64,000 nt of DNA from Cynocephalus volans (GCF_027409185.1 NC_084472.1:94938427-95002426), one strand, 5' to 3'; shown: positions 34,791-48,780, counted from the first letter of the stretch. Numbers and translations: made by a program. Notes: generated by a model not told the origin, from the letters alone.

Positions 34791-35129
34791 AATCCCTGCC
34801 CCACCCCCACCAGAACATGGGATTTAATTACCCTTTTGCAACCTCATTTGAGGGAAATACATACATTCTGTTAATCATTGTTGAAATATTGACAGTGGAT
34901 GGAGGAACCACAGTACTGTCTGAGGGTCCCTAAAGTCCCAAACACTGCTTTACCTCTCCCGGTCACTGCCTGTAGTGCTGTTTTAAGATCTTTATTCACT
35001 AGGGCTCTTACGTAGGAGGCCCCATTCCATATCATTTCAAAATATTAACATATAACCACACTTCATACATTTAAAGGCATGAGTTGCTACTGACTGTCAA
35101 TAGAATGAGGCGTTTAGAAACCTTACCTG

Positions 35130-35350
35130 CTACTTATTCTTCAGGTCTAAGCTAAACATGTGCCTTGCTCAGAGAGGCCTTCCCGACCCCCTCTCCCAAA
35201 ATAGTAATCAGAGCATTCATGCTTTTCTACAGTGACTACAATTTGTATAGTTATGTTTATTCTTGTGTATTTTGTTCACTCTGTACTAACTCCTGGTAGA
35301 GTGTTTGGCATAAGATGGGCGCTCAACAATTTTGATGAATGAATGCCATC
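35130..35350 (+). repeat. L2 3' end
   Basis: Contains 'cttgctcagagaggccttcccgacc', 'ttctacagtgactacaatttg', 'ctggtagagtgtttggcataag' and a terminal 'gatgaatgaatg'. The order is that of the sense-strand L2 3' region. Confidence 0.8.
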
Positions 35351-35424
35351 CGGTGTTAGAAGACAAATGCCTTAGAGGTGCCTAAGCAGCTTTGGTTTTG
35401 TTTTCAGGCTGAATGTCATCTTTA

Positions 35425-36200
35425 TTTTTAAGTCCAGTTTATTGAGACATACTTTATATATAGCAGAATTTTCTCTTTTTAGGTGTACAGTTCGTTGAAT
35501 TTTGACAGATACCTATAATTGTGTAACCACCAACCATAATCAAAAAATAGAAATTTCCATCATTCCAAAAAATTTCCTTGTGCCCTTTCAATTCACTTCC
35601 CCTTTTCCTAGGCAAACACTGATCCTATCCCCTTAGTTTTGCCTTCCAGAATATTATATAAGTGGAGTTATTCAACATATAGCCTTTTGCATTTGTGGCA
35701 TCTTTCACTTAGCATATGTGTTTGAGATACATCTGTGTTGTTGTGCACATCAGTGGTTTACCTTTTCGTTGCTGAGTGCTATTTCATTGTATGGATGTAC
35801 TGCAATTTTTTTTTCATTCATCCACAAGTGGTGGACATTTGAGATATTCCTAGTTTTTGGCAATTAGGTTTTTTTTCCTTGTTTTATTTAATAACACAGG
35901 CAAGAAATTAAACAGCATTAGTTACCCACCCCTCAATACCCCCATTCACATCCACTGTTTTCATTTTCCCATGTTCTTTTTCTATGTATTTTACATACTG
36001 TTATCATAAAACACAAATTTTTTTGGTTGGTTTATAAAGTGTGTAATTTTTAAATGGTTATATTTCATTGAGTTACTGTTCTGATCAGTTCCTTGTTGAC
36101 ATTTAGATTGTTTCTAAGTCTTTGTGGTTGTAGAAAATATGCTAAAACTCCTGCATTTAAAGTTTTTCCTGTGATAAATTCTTGGCAACAGTTTCCTTAA
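35425..36200 (-). repeat. L1M fragments
   Basis: Antisense old L1: 'ccagtttattgagacatac', 'gtgtacagttcgttgaattttgacag', 'gtgtaaccaccaaccataatc', then 'cattgtatggatgtactgc'. It is followed by a second L1M-like block with 'tgttgacatttagattgtttctaagtc'. There may be two separate fragments; the joint is near 35,875. Confidence 0.65.
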
Positions 36201-36908
36201 GATTTTTAATTGAAAGTAATAGAAATCAATTCACGCTAATGGGGTGAAAATGGATAGGTATTGTCTAGGCATGGAGTATTTCTCAGAACGGAGCATCTGG
36301 GAGGTTGTCAGGACCAAGTCGGTTAAGCAGTCCGCCCTCGTTGTTTGTCATTCCTGCTTCTCTTGGTACATTGGTCCGATTCTTATCTTTGTAGAGACTT
36401 GTTTTCCCTGCCTCTGGGTGCACAGAGGAAGGTGGCTGGTGCACGGGGCCTGGATTCATATTCAGTTCCAGGGAGTTTCAGGGACACTGCCTGACCAGCT
36501 GTTTCCAATCTAAATGCTGGGGGAGGGAAAACCTGACCCCATTTGAGGAAAGGTGTCTATACCAGGGCTGATCCACTAGTTCATGTAGGGGAGCCCACCT
36601 CACTGAGTGGAAGGGGCTATTCTCAGAAAAAGGGCGTTGTTGTGAGGTGAGCCCACACTCAAAGTTTTCCACTTAAAGCCAGGTAGCATATAAATCTCTT
36701 TTTATGGCTGTTTGCTTTCTACAAGGGCAGTTTCAATTAGGTATTAAAAGAGGAGAGGATAAGAAGTTATTGCTTACCATTACAGAGTCTGTGTTTAGGA
36801 TGATGAAAAAGTTTTGGAAATAGATAGAGATGGTAGTTACACAGCACTGTGAATGTGGAACCAGAGAAGAGAGAACGGAGAGGCCTGATGGCTGGTCTCA
36901 ACCCATCC
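36201..36908. other. Unassigned DNA
   Basis: Non-coding, slightly GC-richer in 36,280-36,640. Open frames of 64-89 codons overlap on both strands and show no domain. It ends at the inferred LTR border. Confidence 0.3.
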
Positions 36909-37594
36909 TGTCCTCTCTCCACGTTCTGGACTTGGCCACAGGAAAGAATTCAAGGGCAGAGTCACAGTAGAGAGTGAGAACAGGTTTAATGTAACAGATA
37001 AGAAATAGAGGTTCCACAGAGACAGTGCGGCCTAGCTCCAGAGACTGAGCAGGGCCCACACCAAGTTTAACACGAAAGGAAGAAATACACACTTAACAGT
37101 TCAGTACAGAGCGCAGGCTGGTTCAATAGCGTGAGCAGCCACCTGCTAAAAGTAAGCTTAACACAAAAGTAAAGCACACACACCTCAGCTGGTGAAGTGC
37201 CAGCTGGCCTCAGGAAAGTGAGCAACGATGTTGCCTTCTGCTGGATTTGGTTTATAGTTTCACCATTGAATACATATTCATGTTGTCTAATGAATATTCA
37301 ACTAAGAGAGTGGTTTCCTGTTATGTGACATAGTCTTGCACATGCTTGTTTAGTCTCCTTTTAGGGTACGTTCATTGGTCAGATTCTATCACGAGCACCA
37401 GACATATTCAAGAATATTCTGTGCTCTTTAGTGCCTCTAGTGGAAGGTCATTCGAAGGATTAACTCCTTTCCACTGAGCATGCATGGCCACTGGGGTCAT
37501 GTAAGCCTGCATAAATTCCTTTTGCTGAGCATGCTTAGCTACTGTATTCCCATGAGTCTACTCCTTTGTGGTCTCAGTCTCCCCCTCTTGGTGC
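36909..37594 (-). mobile_element. ERV 3' end: LTR plus polypurine tract
   Basis: On the minus strand a purine run AAGAGGGGGAGAC (37,577-37,589) is followed by TGAGACCACAAAGG, a polypurine tract next to the 5' TG of an LTR. The LTR then runs about 670 bp to ...GAGAGAGGACA (36,909). Near its end lie 'tctgttacattaaacctgttc', an R/U5-like region, and 'gaattctttcctgtggcc'. This is the typical layout of a class I-like ERV 3' LTR. There is no gag, pol or env frame. How much internal sequence lies to the right (towards 37,740) is unclear. Confidence 0.65.
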
Positions 37595-38825
37595 CAAAAA
37601 ATAGGTACAATAAGCAGCAGTAATTCTCTAGGGGAGGCTTAGAGGAGGGGTCTGAGACCTTTGGGTGTGGCTTAACCCAGAGGTGTATCCTGAAACCTAA
37701 AGCCAGGGAAACTGAGCACCTCCTATCTCATATATAATTAATTCCTCACAATTGTGTGTTTAAAAATGCTTAAAATGGCAATCCTTATATATTATGTTTA
37801 CCACAATAAAAAAGAAAAAGAGGATTGAACATATCTATTTCTTCATACTTTTATTTAGATACTATAAATAGTTGTTTATCACTTCTTAATTTTAACCCAT
37901 CATCTGTGAATGATGTATGATAGCTAAGAAAATCTAATTTACAGTTGACATTCATTGAATGCTTACTTTATGTAAGCATTGTGCCCGAGACTTCTGTAAA
38001 TACAAGCAAGTCTATAAGACAGCTCTTATTCTCAGAACCATGCATTCTTGTTGAGGTTTATTTAACCCTGGAGAAGGTGTTCCTTATTAAATGGGCTTTG
38101 AATGGGAATGTTCCATGCAGAGGTAGTTGCTTCATTCATTGTCTGAAAATAATATCAGGACTGGTGCTAGATGGTTTAGGGGCCCAGAAAGAAGCATCTT
38201 GTTTTAACCCTGAAATGCCTGCTTAGATGCCTGCTCCTAAGTCGTGTGACTCAATATTGGGTTGTGTGTCCTGTGATCACTTTTTTTTAGGCCCAAGCTG
38301 GACTCACCTAGGTTGGCCGGGCTGCTTCACCTGGTGTCTACACCTGAGCTCTACTAGGACTTGCCCAGTGACTGTTGGCTGTGAGTCTTGGATGTTTGTT
38401 CTAGTAACTTCTGAATTCTAAGTAGTCATATCCAAAAAATTTTTGTCAGCAAACTTGCCTTGGTTACTATGATAATTTTACTATTCTCTGAAATCACTTG
38501 TCTGTTTTATGACTCTTAAGGTGATAGAATTTTAGTGAAGATTTTAATAACAAACTTGCAAACTTAAGGGATTTGTTCATATGAACAATGGATTCCATGT
38601 GACTGTCTAGCTCAGATCTTCCTTGCACCTGTGCCATGCCACAATAGTCAATAGGGATGACACATGCTGTAGTGTAGACCCTTTTCATGTGAGGTCCCAA
38701 ATATTCATGAGGCAGCCCAAAGTTCCAAGATAGGTGGTACAGTATTTTTCTCCTATTCCATAGATTGGGAAAGTTGAGGTATCATGAAGTCCAGCCATTG
38801 GCTCTGTTGCTTCTGGTTTGTGGTA
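37595..38825. other. Unassigned DNA
   Basis: The first 150 bp may still belong to the ERV interior. The rest carries no nameable repeat or gene. A 93-codon frame from 37,945 has no recognised domain. Confidence 0.3.
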
Positions 38826-38829
38826 GTGC

Positions 38830-39590
38830 CTTTAAAAAATATATATATAAAATATGCATAACAAAAAATTTTGGAGTTTACAATTCAGTGGCATTAAATA
38901 AGTTTACAGTGCTGTGTAGCCATCACCGCTATCTCTTTCCAGAATTTTTTTCATCATCCCAAACAGAAACTCTGTACCCACTAAGCAATAACTCACCCTT
39001 CCCTGCTCTCCCAGCCCCTGGTAACCTCTAATCTACTTTCTGTCCCTATGACCATGAGTACTCTAGATACTTTGTATAAATGGAATCGTGCAATATTTGG
39101 TCTTTTCTGACTGGCTTATGACTGGCTTAAGCAAAATGTTTTTAAGGTTCATCTATGGTGTAGCATGTGTCAGAACTTTATTCTTTTAGGGACTGGATAC
39201 AATTCCATTGCATGTTTATACCACACTTTGTTTATCCATTCATCTGTTGATGGACACTTGGGTTGCTTCCACTTTTTGCTTATTGTGAATAATGCTGCGG
39301 TGAGAGTGGGTGTACACATACCTGTTGGAATGCCTGCTTTCTGCTCTTTGGGGCATAGGAGTAAAATGCTAGATCATATGGTAATTGTATATATAGTTTT
39401 TTCAGGAAGCATAAAATTGTTTGCCACATCTGCTGCACCATTTTATATTCCCACCAGCAGTGCAAGAGGTTCCAGTTTCTCTGTATCCTTGCACATTTTG
39501 ATGAAAGCCATTCTGATGGGTGTGAAGTGGTAGCTCATTGTAGTTTTGATTTGTGTTTCCCAGAACACTAACAATGTTGAGTCTCTTGTC
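38830..39590 (-). repeat. L1M ORF2 end and 3' UTR fragment
   Basis: An antisense L1 with the standard block order: 'cattaaataagtttacagtgctgtgtagccatcacc', 'ccctggtaacctctaatctac', 'ttgatggacacttgggttgc', 'attttatattcccaccagcagtgcaag'. Residual ORF2-like coding can be read on minus (an HCWWEYKMVQ stretch), aligned with [10 protein letters not shown] of the intact copy. It is decayed. Confidence 0.8.
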
Positions 39591-42500
39591 ATGAGATTCA
39601 CCTGATGCCTGGCGGTATTGCCTCCACTTTTCTTTCTTTAAGTTTTAGAAAGTGGGAACACGTCCTCTTGTTTTCTTCCTCATTCCACTTCTGAGACTAA
39701 GGTGGTCAAGAGTCAAGTAGGAAAAGTAACCTCTCTGGTTCTGCTTTCCAACTTGGATTGCCTTTTTTCCCTCATTGAAACGATGCCCTAACAGGTGTTC
39801 AGCTTCTTGGACTTTATACATGTGTTACGGGCTAGGTAGGTTTTTCTGATCTAGGAGTAGCTGCATTGTGGGTTAAATAGTTTTCAGTTTGGGAACCAGC
39901 CTAGGAACTTAAGCACTGTTAAAATTTTTCTGAGAATGACAACTAAATGCAATTCATCAAGGCATTTTGGGAATAATTAGGTAAATTTGAATATGACTTC
40001 TTAGATGCTGCTATTGTATAAATAAATGCTAACTTAGGTAAGATAATGACAATGTGTTTATATAGGAAACTGTCCTTGTTTTCAAGAGATACATGTGGAA
40101 GCATTGAAGGATAAAATGTCATGGTATCTACAACTTATTTCCAAATGGCTCAGAAAAGTATTATATAGAGAGAAATAAAACAAATGTGGCAAAACATTAA
40201 CAATATGCAAACCTAGGTGAAGGGTATATGGGTGAACATTGTACTATTTTACCTTTTTGTAGGTGTGATGTTTTTTTCAAAGTGAAGTGGAAAAAATGAA
40301 GATCAAAATACATATCCACAGCATGAATAAAAAATAAAACAATGTATTAAATATGTAAAAAAAAAAAATTTTTTTTCTGAGAAAATGAGTTTTGAATTTA
40401 AAATAAATCTCCAAGTGAACTTTGGAAGATTACATGTTAGTGAGTTGGAGATTGCCTTCACCAGCGATATAGTTAAAGGTAGTGTAATGAGGAGATGGAA
40501 TTGAAGGTGGGAGTGTGCATACAGCTGCAGTGTGAACAGGAGCACGGGCTTTGGAATGAGCAGGTTTGCATCCTAGTCTTACGTCTTGTGTGCTTTGGGC
40601 CTGGCTTCCACTTTGACATGCTAGCTGTTTATACACGTGTGTGTAGAGGTGTGCAAAGCTGACTGACATAGGAGTGACTGAGGGAGATGTCCAAGAACTC
40701 TTTCTGGGAAGTCCCTGCTGGGTTTTGATGCTACATTAAAGTGAGGTGTCTTACTCTAAGCTTGCCTTTGTGTAGAAAGGCCGCTGATGCAGATGCTGGG
40801 CTTTCTGACATGCTTCGAGCAACCCCGTAGCATCTCCAGACCATCTCTAATGACAGTGTGAGCTTCAGCATCTTGAAGATTCTTCCCCCACTGCCGCACA
40901 TGGTGTGGTGATCTGAGGCACTGCAAAGTGTTTTAAAAGTTTTGTTCAAAGACATTCACTTCCAGTGATGTTTAATACATTATCTTTTTTTCTTGGGTTT
41001 AGATTTCTAGTCTTTATATTTTACCATGTACTTTTTTTCTCTTGGATCTTCACTAGCATGTCACGAGTAAAGAAAAATAATAATTGCTTAGCCTAAGTTA
41101 ACTTTCAAACCAACTAGGTGAAAAAGGGAGAAAAGTTGTGTGTGCATGTGTGTGCACAAACTTGGAATCTAGAAGCATAATTTAGTTCATAGTGGATAGT
41201 TTTTCTTATGAACTTATCTTTGGGGGTTTAATCTCCTTTTGATTTTAATATGAATTAATTAGCCTTGTTATATAATCTTCAAGTAATTTCCATGTCAGTA
41301 CTTTTTCAAGGTCAGCTTGCGTCCATTTTGTTTCCTCCTACCTTTTATCACTTTGTGTTTCTTTGTGGTGAATCATAGGTGATTGAACAGGTCAGAAACT
41401 GGAGGAGTTACTCTGACTGAATACTGAGTAATGATCTGAAATGTATTTACCTAGTGCCTAGATCTTTATCATTGAGTGATAGTGGGTTATAAAAAAGTTA
41501 AAACATACTGTATGTAGTTTTTGGCTTAGTCTCTCTTTGTAGAAAAATTTAATCTGCTTTGCAACCAAGTAGAGTACTGAATGTACTGGTTTCTTATCTT
41601 AACTGACATCAGTGATTGTAGTCAAAAGTGCTTCCTTGGTATGATATCAATACAGGTGAAGCTGGCCTCTTTACTGGAAAGCAGGACTAGATCATTTTGT
41701 TTTAGCAAATGCAATATGGCAGTCATTATTATGAATCCCTTTATTTAAATCCTGTGTGGTATAGTCAGTGGGGATATTGAAAACAATAGGGATTCAAGTT
41801 TGGATAATACAAGTGAAATATTTACTCCTGTTACCTGTAGCTTTGGGACACAGGACTTTTTAATACATTATATTGGTGTAGGACATATTTAGCTTTTAGC
41901 TGTTTTTTTTTTTTTTAAGTTGTTTTGTTCAGTAGGCCTGTCACCAGTTTCTGTAGGCTCTCCTTTTAATATTTATGATGTTCTTCATGCAAGCAAGATT
42001 TGTCTGTGGTATTTGTGCCTTTTCACCTAAGGTGGTTAGATAAACAGAGTTAAGGAAGATAAAAATTAGGGTTTTGTCCTAAATGCACCATTAAATTTTG
42101 CTTTTTTTCATACTTTTATGAAGCAAGATGGTGGTAAGCCAAAGAAGAGATGGGAGGTAATTCTAATCCTGGTTCTTTCTCTAAATAATTGTATGAACTT
42201 GAAAATCATTAAGTTGCTATATCGCACAATTCCAGGGGCACCATTACCATCATCTCTAGTGTAAATGGTACCCCTGGGGTTTCTGTTCCATGGAATATGG
42301 TGTAAATGCTGACTTCTGGAGTTATGCAATGAGAGTACTACTAGAAATGAGAATTTATTCTCTCTAGACCTCCGTTTTCTTACACATAGAATTGGTAGAT
42401 TGGATTAAATGAACTCAGATACCCTAAACGCTGGAAGGTAATTCATCAGTGTTAGTCAACCTGTCTTCCATGAATGGGCCCTGTTAAGAAGAAAATAGAA

Positions 42501-45500
42501 TTATCTTTGTTAGTGAAAGCAGTATTTTATTTCAGGAGTTCATCTGTTGTAGTGTTTGTTTTCATGTGTAAACTGCCTGCTTGCAAGACTTCTTGGCATG
42601 TATTTCAGGTGTCTGAATCAGACAATCTGTTGTTGGAATCTGAAAGACATTTATTTAGGAACTACACTGACGATTTTGTAAAGTAACAGCTTTAATGACA
42701 GTAGTTATTCACATTGCAAAGAGCAGATATGCTGGCCCAAGATTCTAGATAAATGATTTCCAGGTCTTTTAATTTCATGTTGATCGAAAAGTGCAATCCA
42801 TAAAGAATGTGTTTTATTCCACTGGAGCATAAATATATATTTTTAATATGTAAATAAAATTCCCAAAGCAATTATAAATATATATATAATAATGGAAATG
42901 TATAAAAGATCCCCCCCCCACTGACCTGAGGTGGTAAACCACTGTTAATGGTATATTACGTATCTTTTCAGAACTTTCCCTTACACATATTATATTAATT
43001 AATTTGAGAATTTTTGAACACTCAGAACTTCATACGTTTAAAGAAAGTGATACTCCTAAGAATTTATTAGTATAGGAAATTAATAGAGAAAATGAGAAGT
43101 AAAATTATAGATAGAGTAATAAAGATTATACCTTAAATCTAAGTTCCAGTTGTGATATAGACACATACTTAACATCTTTCCTTCAAAACTTTTTTTCTTT
43201 TTTATTATCCAAGTCACTGAACTATTCTGGTCTCTTTAATCCAGAGGCAGTCACCCAGCCAAAGTGATTGCTGATTTAATCTGACAAGCAAAACTCCTTC
43301 CTGTTTTCAGAGATGGTCTGGGATAGACTAGTAAGTTGCTTACAGAACTTGCTCTTTTTGTTTTGTTTTGACTTTTGCTGTAAGTGATGTACAGTATAAC
43401 CAAGAAACATCTGCATGCAAGTTTTCTGCCTACAAAGCCTCAGAAAGTCTGTGATGTTTCATTGGCAGAGCGTCCAAGGAAAATTCTTTAGTTTGGGGGG
43501 GAAAAAAAGAAAGTCTTTACACTCAGCCCTGTTACTGCTGCTAGGCTGAGCTGGTCTTTGAATAACTGTGGTTTCCAGAGAGGATTCACTGTATGGTCTG
43601 GTGTTTGGATTTCCTTCGGTCTGGATGTAGTTTTTGCATTGCTGTTGGAAAAGACCGTCTTCAGGTGTAATCAAAAGTGTTCTTTTTTAGACAAATAACT
43701 GGAATAAGACAGCTCTAGCTTACTTTTACAGCAGTCGATTTTGATATTGCAAGGAATGTAGGTAAAGATATAGTTATTTCTGGGCATTTAGGCAAAAACA
43801 CTAGAGTTGACTGTTTTAAAATACTTTTTAAAATAAGCCGTTTTTTGAATCTTACATACTTTCCATCTCCTTAATATTTTGTTTGTGGTGTTATCATATT
43901 GAATTATCCCTCCTTCAAGAAAAATTCCACAATGTGTGAAAATGCAAAGATTACTATGAACAAAAGTGAACGTACTCTTACCTACTTTTTAAAAAGGAAA
44001 ATAGTCAAATATGGTGCTCTACTTTGGGTGTAAGTTGTCAAATACAAAAACTCTCATTAAGCAACATGTAAAAATTTCATATATTGTTACATCTGATCAT
44101 GGTCATTTTATGGTTGCACCAATAGCAAAGAGTGTGGAAGGAAATTATTACGTCTATGCTTTAATTTACGATGTCATCTGAAGGGTCTAGAATCTTGGTT
44201 ATTCGGTCAACTTTGCATTATGATTCTGGGTATAGCACTTTCCGTGTGCGTATATAAATAAAGGGTAAGTGAATGAAATAGAGTGGTACGGAGGGAGGAA
44301 AGAAAACGAGAGTTACTCAAGTGTTTATGATTTAAAATGCTCTGAGCATGTGTAACTTGGCAATTTGGCTTTCACTCTGTCTTAGCAAGAGACGAGGATT
44401 GGGGGAACACGGCTTTGTTATTTATGCTGCATTTTATGATATGTTTAAAGAATATAGGCTGTCCTGAAGTATGGCTGTTTCTAAAAGGAAAATGTTAAAA
44501 CATTTTCCTTAATCAGGTTGCTGACTAAGCTTTTAGGAATGCAGTTTAAGAGTTTGTGAATGTGTGGGGTCTTCCACAGGCTGGTTTGGAGGTTTTAGGA
44601 AGATTTTGAGTCAGAAGATTTTGGAATAAAAGCATATTTCTGGAATGAACTGCAGGAATCGAAATTCTTGAACCTCAGCAGGTCAGCTCATTGGCTTTCT
44701 GTTGAATCTTCATACTTTCCTCAGGCTTTAGCTGGGAGCTTTTCTTCAGTGCTGTGTCCTTGTCATAACCAGAGGCTCACTCCTGCCCACCACCAAAGGC
44801 TTTTAATTGCATAGTGTGTGTCATCTAGGACTGACTATACTGTAGTATTAACAGAATGCGTCCTGTTTTCAATGCCAGTGCTCATTTAAATTGTAACCAT
44901 AGGTTAACAAAAAAAAACTTTACCCAAGAGGTTTAAATAGGATACCGGTTAATTGTTTAATTTTTGTTTATTAGTGTAAAAATGGCTGTTTTCCTTTGGA
45001 TGCTTTTTAAATTTTTCTGATGTGTTTTCTATCAGCTTTAGAAGACTTTGGTGTGCCGTCTGTCTGCTCCCACTCTCTGTTCTCTGCTGCTGGTCTTGTA
45101 ACAGGTGTTTTTTGAAGGGGCGGGGGAGCTTCTATCTGCTTTTAAAACACTTGGTAATATTTGACTATTCCTATAAAATACTAGTAAAATGTAGGATCTT
45201 AAAAATATTTTAAATACAAATTCTATTATGTGGTTTTGAGACTGGGTGGGGAAAGAGGGTGATATATTTTTGTTGACGTATTTTAATTGCTTTTTTACCA
45301 TGACATCAACAGAGTTTCTCTGATAACTTTCTTTGAGTAATATTTTTTCTTAATATTTAATTTGTGTGTTTTAGAAAGAAGTGAATTACTCTTCCTTGGA
45401 TAACTAAACTGAATAGTATCTGTCTCTATGCTTAATAAATTATTCATTTTAACCTAGATCTCTTATTCGTTCTTTGAACCTTTCCTTTATTTGTTGTTTG

Positions 45501-45765
45501 GAATGGGTAAAATACCTTTTAGCTTCTAGTGCACCCAGAATTAATACCCTAAACTGATGTATTATTTAAAGAAAAAGAGAGAGAACATTATAAAACTCTT
45601 CTAGTTTATACTAAAAGCTTAAATCCTTTTTGTATGTACTCAGAATGCGATGGATTATTTATGCAGCTCCTATACTATCTACTGTGGCTTTCTTCTTCAA
45701 ATATTAATACAAGTGAGAAATAGTCTTTTCAAATAACCCATTAGTTCAGATCCATCCCAACAATT
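39591..45765. other. Long unassigned stretch
   Basis: Mostly unique non-coding DNA. A partial MIR-like phrase lies at about 40,541-40,610 ('gagcacgggctttggaatgagcag'). Homopolymer runs occur at about 41,905 (T) and 42,911 (C8). AT-rich runs of ATATAT lie near 42,834 and 42,872. Nothing supports an exon. Confidence 0.35.
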
Positions 45766-45769
45766 TCCT

Positions 45770-46205
45770 GCTCACAGTCCCTCCTCACTAGGACATCTTC
45801 CACACTTCAGCCAAGCCAAAGTGTTGTTATCTGTCTTGACTGGAAACCCAGCTCTTGAGCTGGCCCGACGGCTGCCCCTTACACACCCACTGGCCACTTG
45901 GAGCTTCCTCCTCTTTCCAGGTGTTTCAGTCCCCTTCACACTTCAGAGCCCGCGTGACTCGCTCGGGCTGCTTTGCCCGTACTTGACCAAGTCGGACCTG
46001 TTTTCCCCTCACTTCCCCTCAGCAATCACTGGGCCCTCAGCTGTGGTCTGTTCATTCCTCTGTTCTGTGTCATCTTTTCTGCAGTGAGGTGCTTAGCTCG
46101 CTGTGTTTATCTCACTCACTACGCAAGTGCTCCTAATCCGGTCTGTGGTAGCCCCCAACCCAGCGATGCCTGGGACGTGGTAGTCTCTCCAACTGTAGGC
46201 ATTAT
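45770..46205 (+). repeat. Probable L2 fragment
   Basis: Has the composition and phrase order of a sense L2 body: 'ccctcctcactaggacatcttcc', 'ctccaggtgtttc'-like sequence, a CT-rich middle, then 'gcctgggacgtggtag'. Diverged; an 88-codon open frame inside is not considered coding. Confidence 0.45.
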
Positions 46206-47926
46206 ATGATATTACCAGTCCATGACTTTTGATTGAATACAAATTTTAGTCCAAGATCCAAAAGCAAAACTGCCACTGATTACATTTCCGAAGTGAACCA
46301 TTCAAGGGGTTTTATTCATTGAAAAGGAAAACTGGACTGAAAATAAACTTGATAGATCATCTTTATGCAGAGAAACTTAGTTTTTCTGTTGCTTCAGAAT
46401 GGTTCAAAGTGATCCATGAGCTTTTCTCAGGGTCTACAAGTCTACCACTGTAGATTTAACTTAGGGACCCTTGTCATAACTTAGGGACACTGAAAGGACC
46501 ACCTCTCTTGAAGATCTTGCCGCCTGAATCTGGCAAGTTACCTTCAGAATGGATGAGTCGAAGGCATCCTGGTTTCTAGAAAACTTCTCTTATAGTGTAA
46601 ATAGATAACCCTGGAGGTAGAAGTTCAAGCCTGTTCTCTTAATAGTGAAGCACAGTGATCTGTGGACTAGAGCACTGGGTCTGTGGTAAGTGTGGCAGAG
46701 GAGGAACTGTTTCTCCAGCTTTATTTTTTCCCTCTTCCACAGTTATAGATTTTTTGTCTGGGTCTGGGTAGCCTGTATTCTTGGTATCCATTTTCCACCC
46801 TACCTTCTAGGCAGGTATTGCCACCTGATTAAGCTTCTGCTCTTGTTGCCTTGTTTCCCTTCTTCTGCCCTGTTCAGTGAAACACAGATGGGGCTCTGTG
46901 GGGCCATAGATGGAGGTCACGCACAGCAGTGAGAAAGGTGGAGTCTGGGTCTCCTGGACAATTTACACAAACTTCCACATGAGACAGAATTAAACTTTTG
47001 TCTTGTCTTTTTCCGTTTATTTGAGATTTGCTGTCACTTGTAGCTGGAGTTCGAATCCCCAGTATTGTACTATGCATTGTGACTTTGGACAGGGAGTGTC
47101 TAGACAGGGAAAGTACGGACTGCCTAGAAGATGGTACCTTCTCTGGAGAGGACAGAGATTTGGTTGATTTCAGTCTAAGAGGGGATTTTAATGTTGGCTT
47201 GGTGTTAAGATTCCATCAATCATTATTAAGGTCTCTTCTAACCCTGAGAGTTGATGACTTTGAAGTGTCGAGTTTTAGTTTTAATAAATATTTCTAAGAC
47301 ACACATATTTTCACATTTTAGTGTCTCTGAAATTAGGTTGTCTTAGTATAAGTTAGCTTCTTAGCTTTGGCTTATAATTAGAGCAGAATTTGACATTTGA
47401 CTGTGATGGTCTTTAGGTATCACACAAAATGGCTAGAGTTAGCAGAAAAAAATTGAATACTAGCTTAAAATCAGCAGGTTAAGTAGCCAACTGGGATTAA
47501 CAGTATGTAGTAGCAGTTGATAGCGTCACTGCATTTAGGTTCAGGAAAAAAGCCACCTACAGCTCAGGTTTCCCAATTTCTTCATGGAGCCCTGACTGTA
47601 ATCTCATTTGGCATTTTCTAAGCCAAGAAAAGATAAGCCTAGAAGAGATAAGCTGTTTGGGGTTTAAAAAGGAACTAAGATAGGAGCCTCATTTGGTAAG
47701 GTGATTCTTAATGGAAAGAGAAAACAGGATAGAGAGTAAAGGCTCAAAATCATCCTTTTACATAATTCTTTAATTTTTATCATCTGCACCGAGTTTAAGA
47801 AGAAAAATAGTGCTAAAACCATCATATAAAAGAGAAGCTCACTCTCTGTTGTTCTCAGAGGCTGTTACTTTCTGCTGTCCTCACTGTTTCTTGTGTTTAC
47901 TCCCGTATTTTAAAATAATATGCATA
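46206..47926. other. Unassigned DNA
   Basis: No repeat or gene could be named. Several 60-90-codon open frames at 46,690-47,300 overlap on opposite strands and are treated as chance. Confidence 0.3.
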
Positions 47927-48012
47927 TAAAAGGGGTCTTCAAAAAGTTTGTGGAAAGATTTATGTTATCTTTTAATTCTATTTTTCCATGAACTTTTGGA
48001 AGTACCCTTGTA
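47927..48012 (-). mobile_element. Mariner-like MITE, copy 2
   Basis: An 86-bp near-palindrome between TA borders. Its reverse complement matches the copy at 5419-5505: arms 'caagggtacttc.aaaagttcatgg' and 'ccacaaactttttgaagacccc', and core 'gaattaaaagataa'. It is in the opposite orientation to copies 1 and 3. Confidence 0.65.
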
Positions 48013-48439
48013 TTTCTGTCTCTTAACACAGCTTTTAAGCATCACCTATTAACTTCCTGTTATAGATGAGGATTTCTGATACCCCTTTACCTTCCCAAAT
48101 CTTTCTGTTATAGGTATATGACAATTTTTGGTGAAATCATATAGTTCCCACAAATATGATTATGTAAACGTTGCCCCCGGTGAGCCAAGTGGTATACTGT
48201 GATTATGTTTTCTTGTATAACCACAATATATGCTTTTTTTTAAGGTTAATAATATCTCTCCCCCTGTGCCCATTTACCTAGTTTTCTTTGAATATCCTGC
48301 AGAAACATTTCAGGTTTTCTAGAACTCTCTCTGATTTCTCTTTTTCCATTTTTTAGTTTATTAGAACTTTTTATAAGTTCTGTGTTTTTCCTGGAGACAT
48401 CTTTGTTGGACCTCTCTGACTTCCTGCTGCCATATGGCT

Positions 48440-48780
48440 GGTATAGGACACAGTGGTCACCCCAGTATTTCTGAGGAATTTTTTTTTTCCTTTCTTCTCT
48501 CTTGGATTCTCTGTTCCTTAGGTTACAGTTCTGCTTGGTTCACCTCCTCATTTTGGTGGAGTTCATCCTCCACCATTTCTCAGTTTCCTGAGAATGCACA
48601 CAAAGGAGGTAAGTTTGAGGGTTTGCATGCCTAAAAATCCCTTTATCTTCAGTCACATTTGATTCATGGTTTGGCAGGGTATAGAATTCCAGTTTGAAAT
48701 ATATTTTATTTCTCAGAAAGTTGAAGACATTACTTCGTTGTCTTCTAGCTTTTAGTATTAATGTAGTGAGGTATGTCACT
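48440..48780 (-). repeat. Old L1/HAL1 ORF1-region fragment
   Basis: Contains 'ggcagggtatagaattccagtttgaaatata', 'ttgaagacattacttcgttgtcttctagc', the antisense phrasing of L1 or HAL1 ORF1. The homologous stretch in the young L1 is near 30,770-30,845 ('gggtagagtattcttggctggcaatc'). Strongly diverged. Confidence 0.5.
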
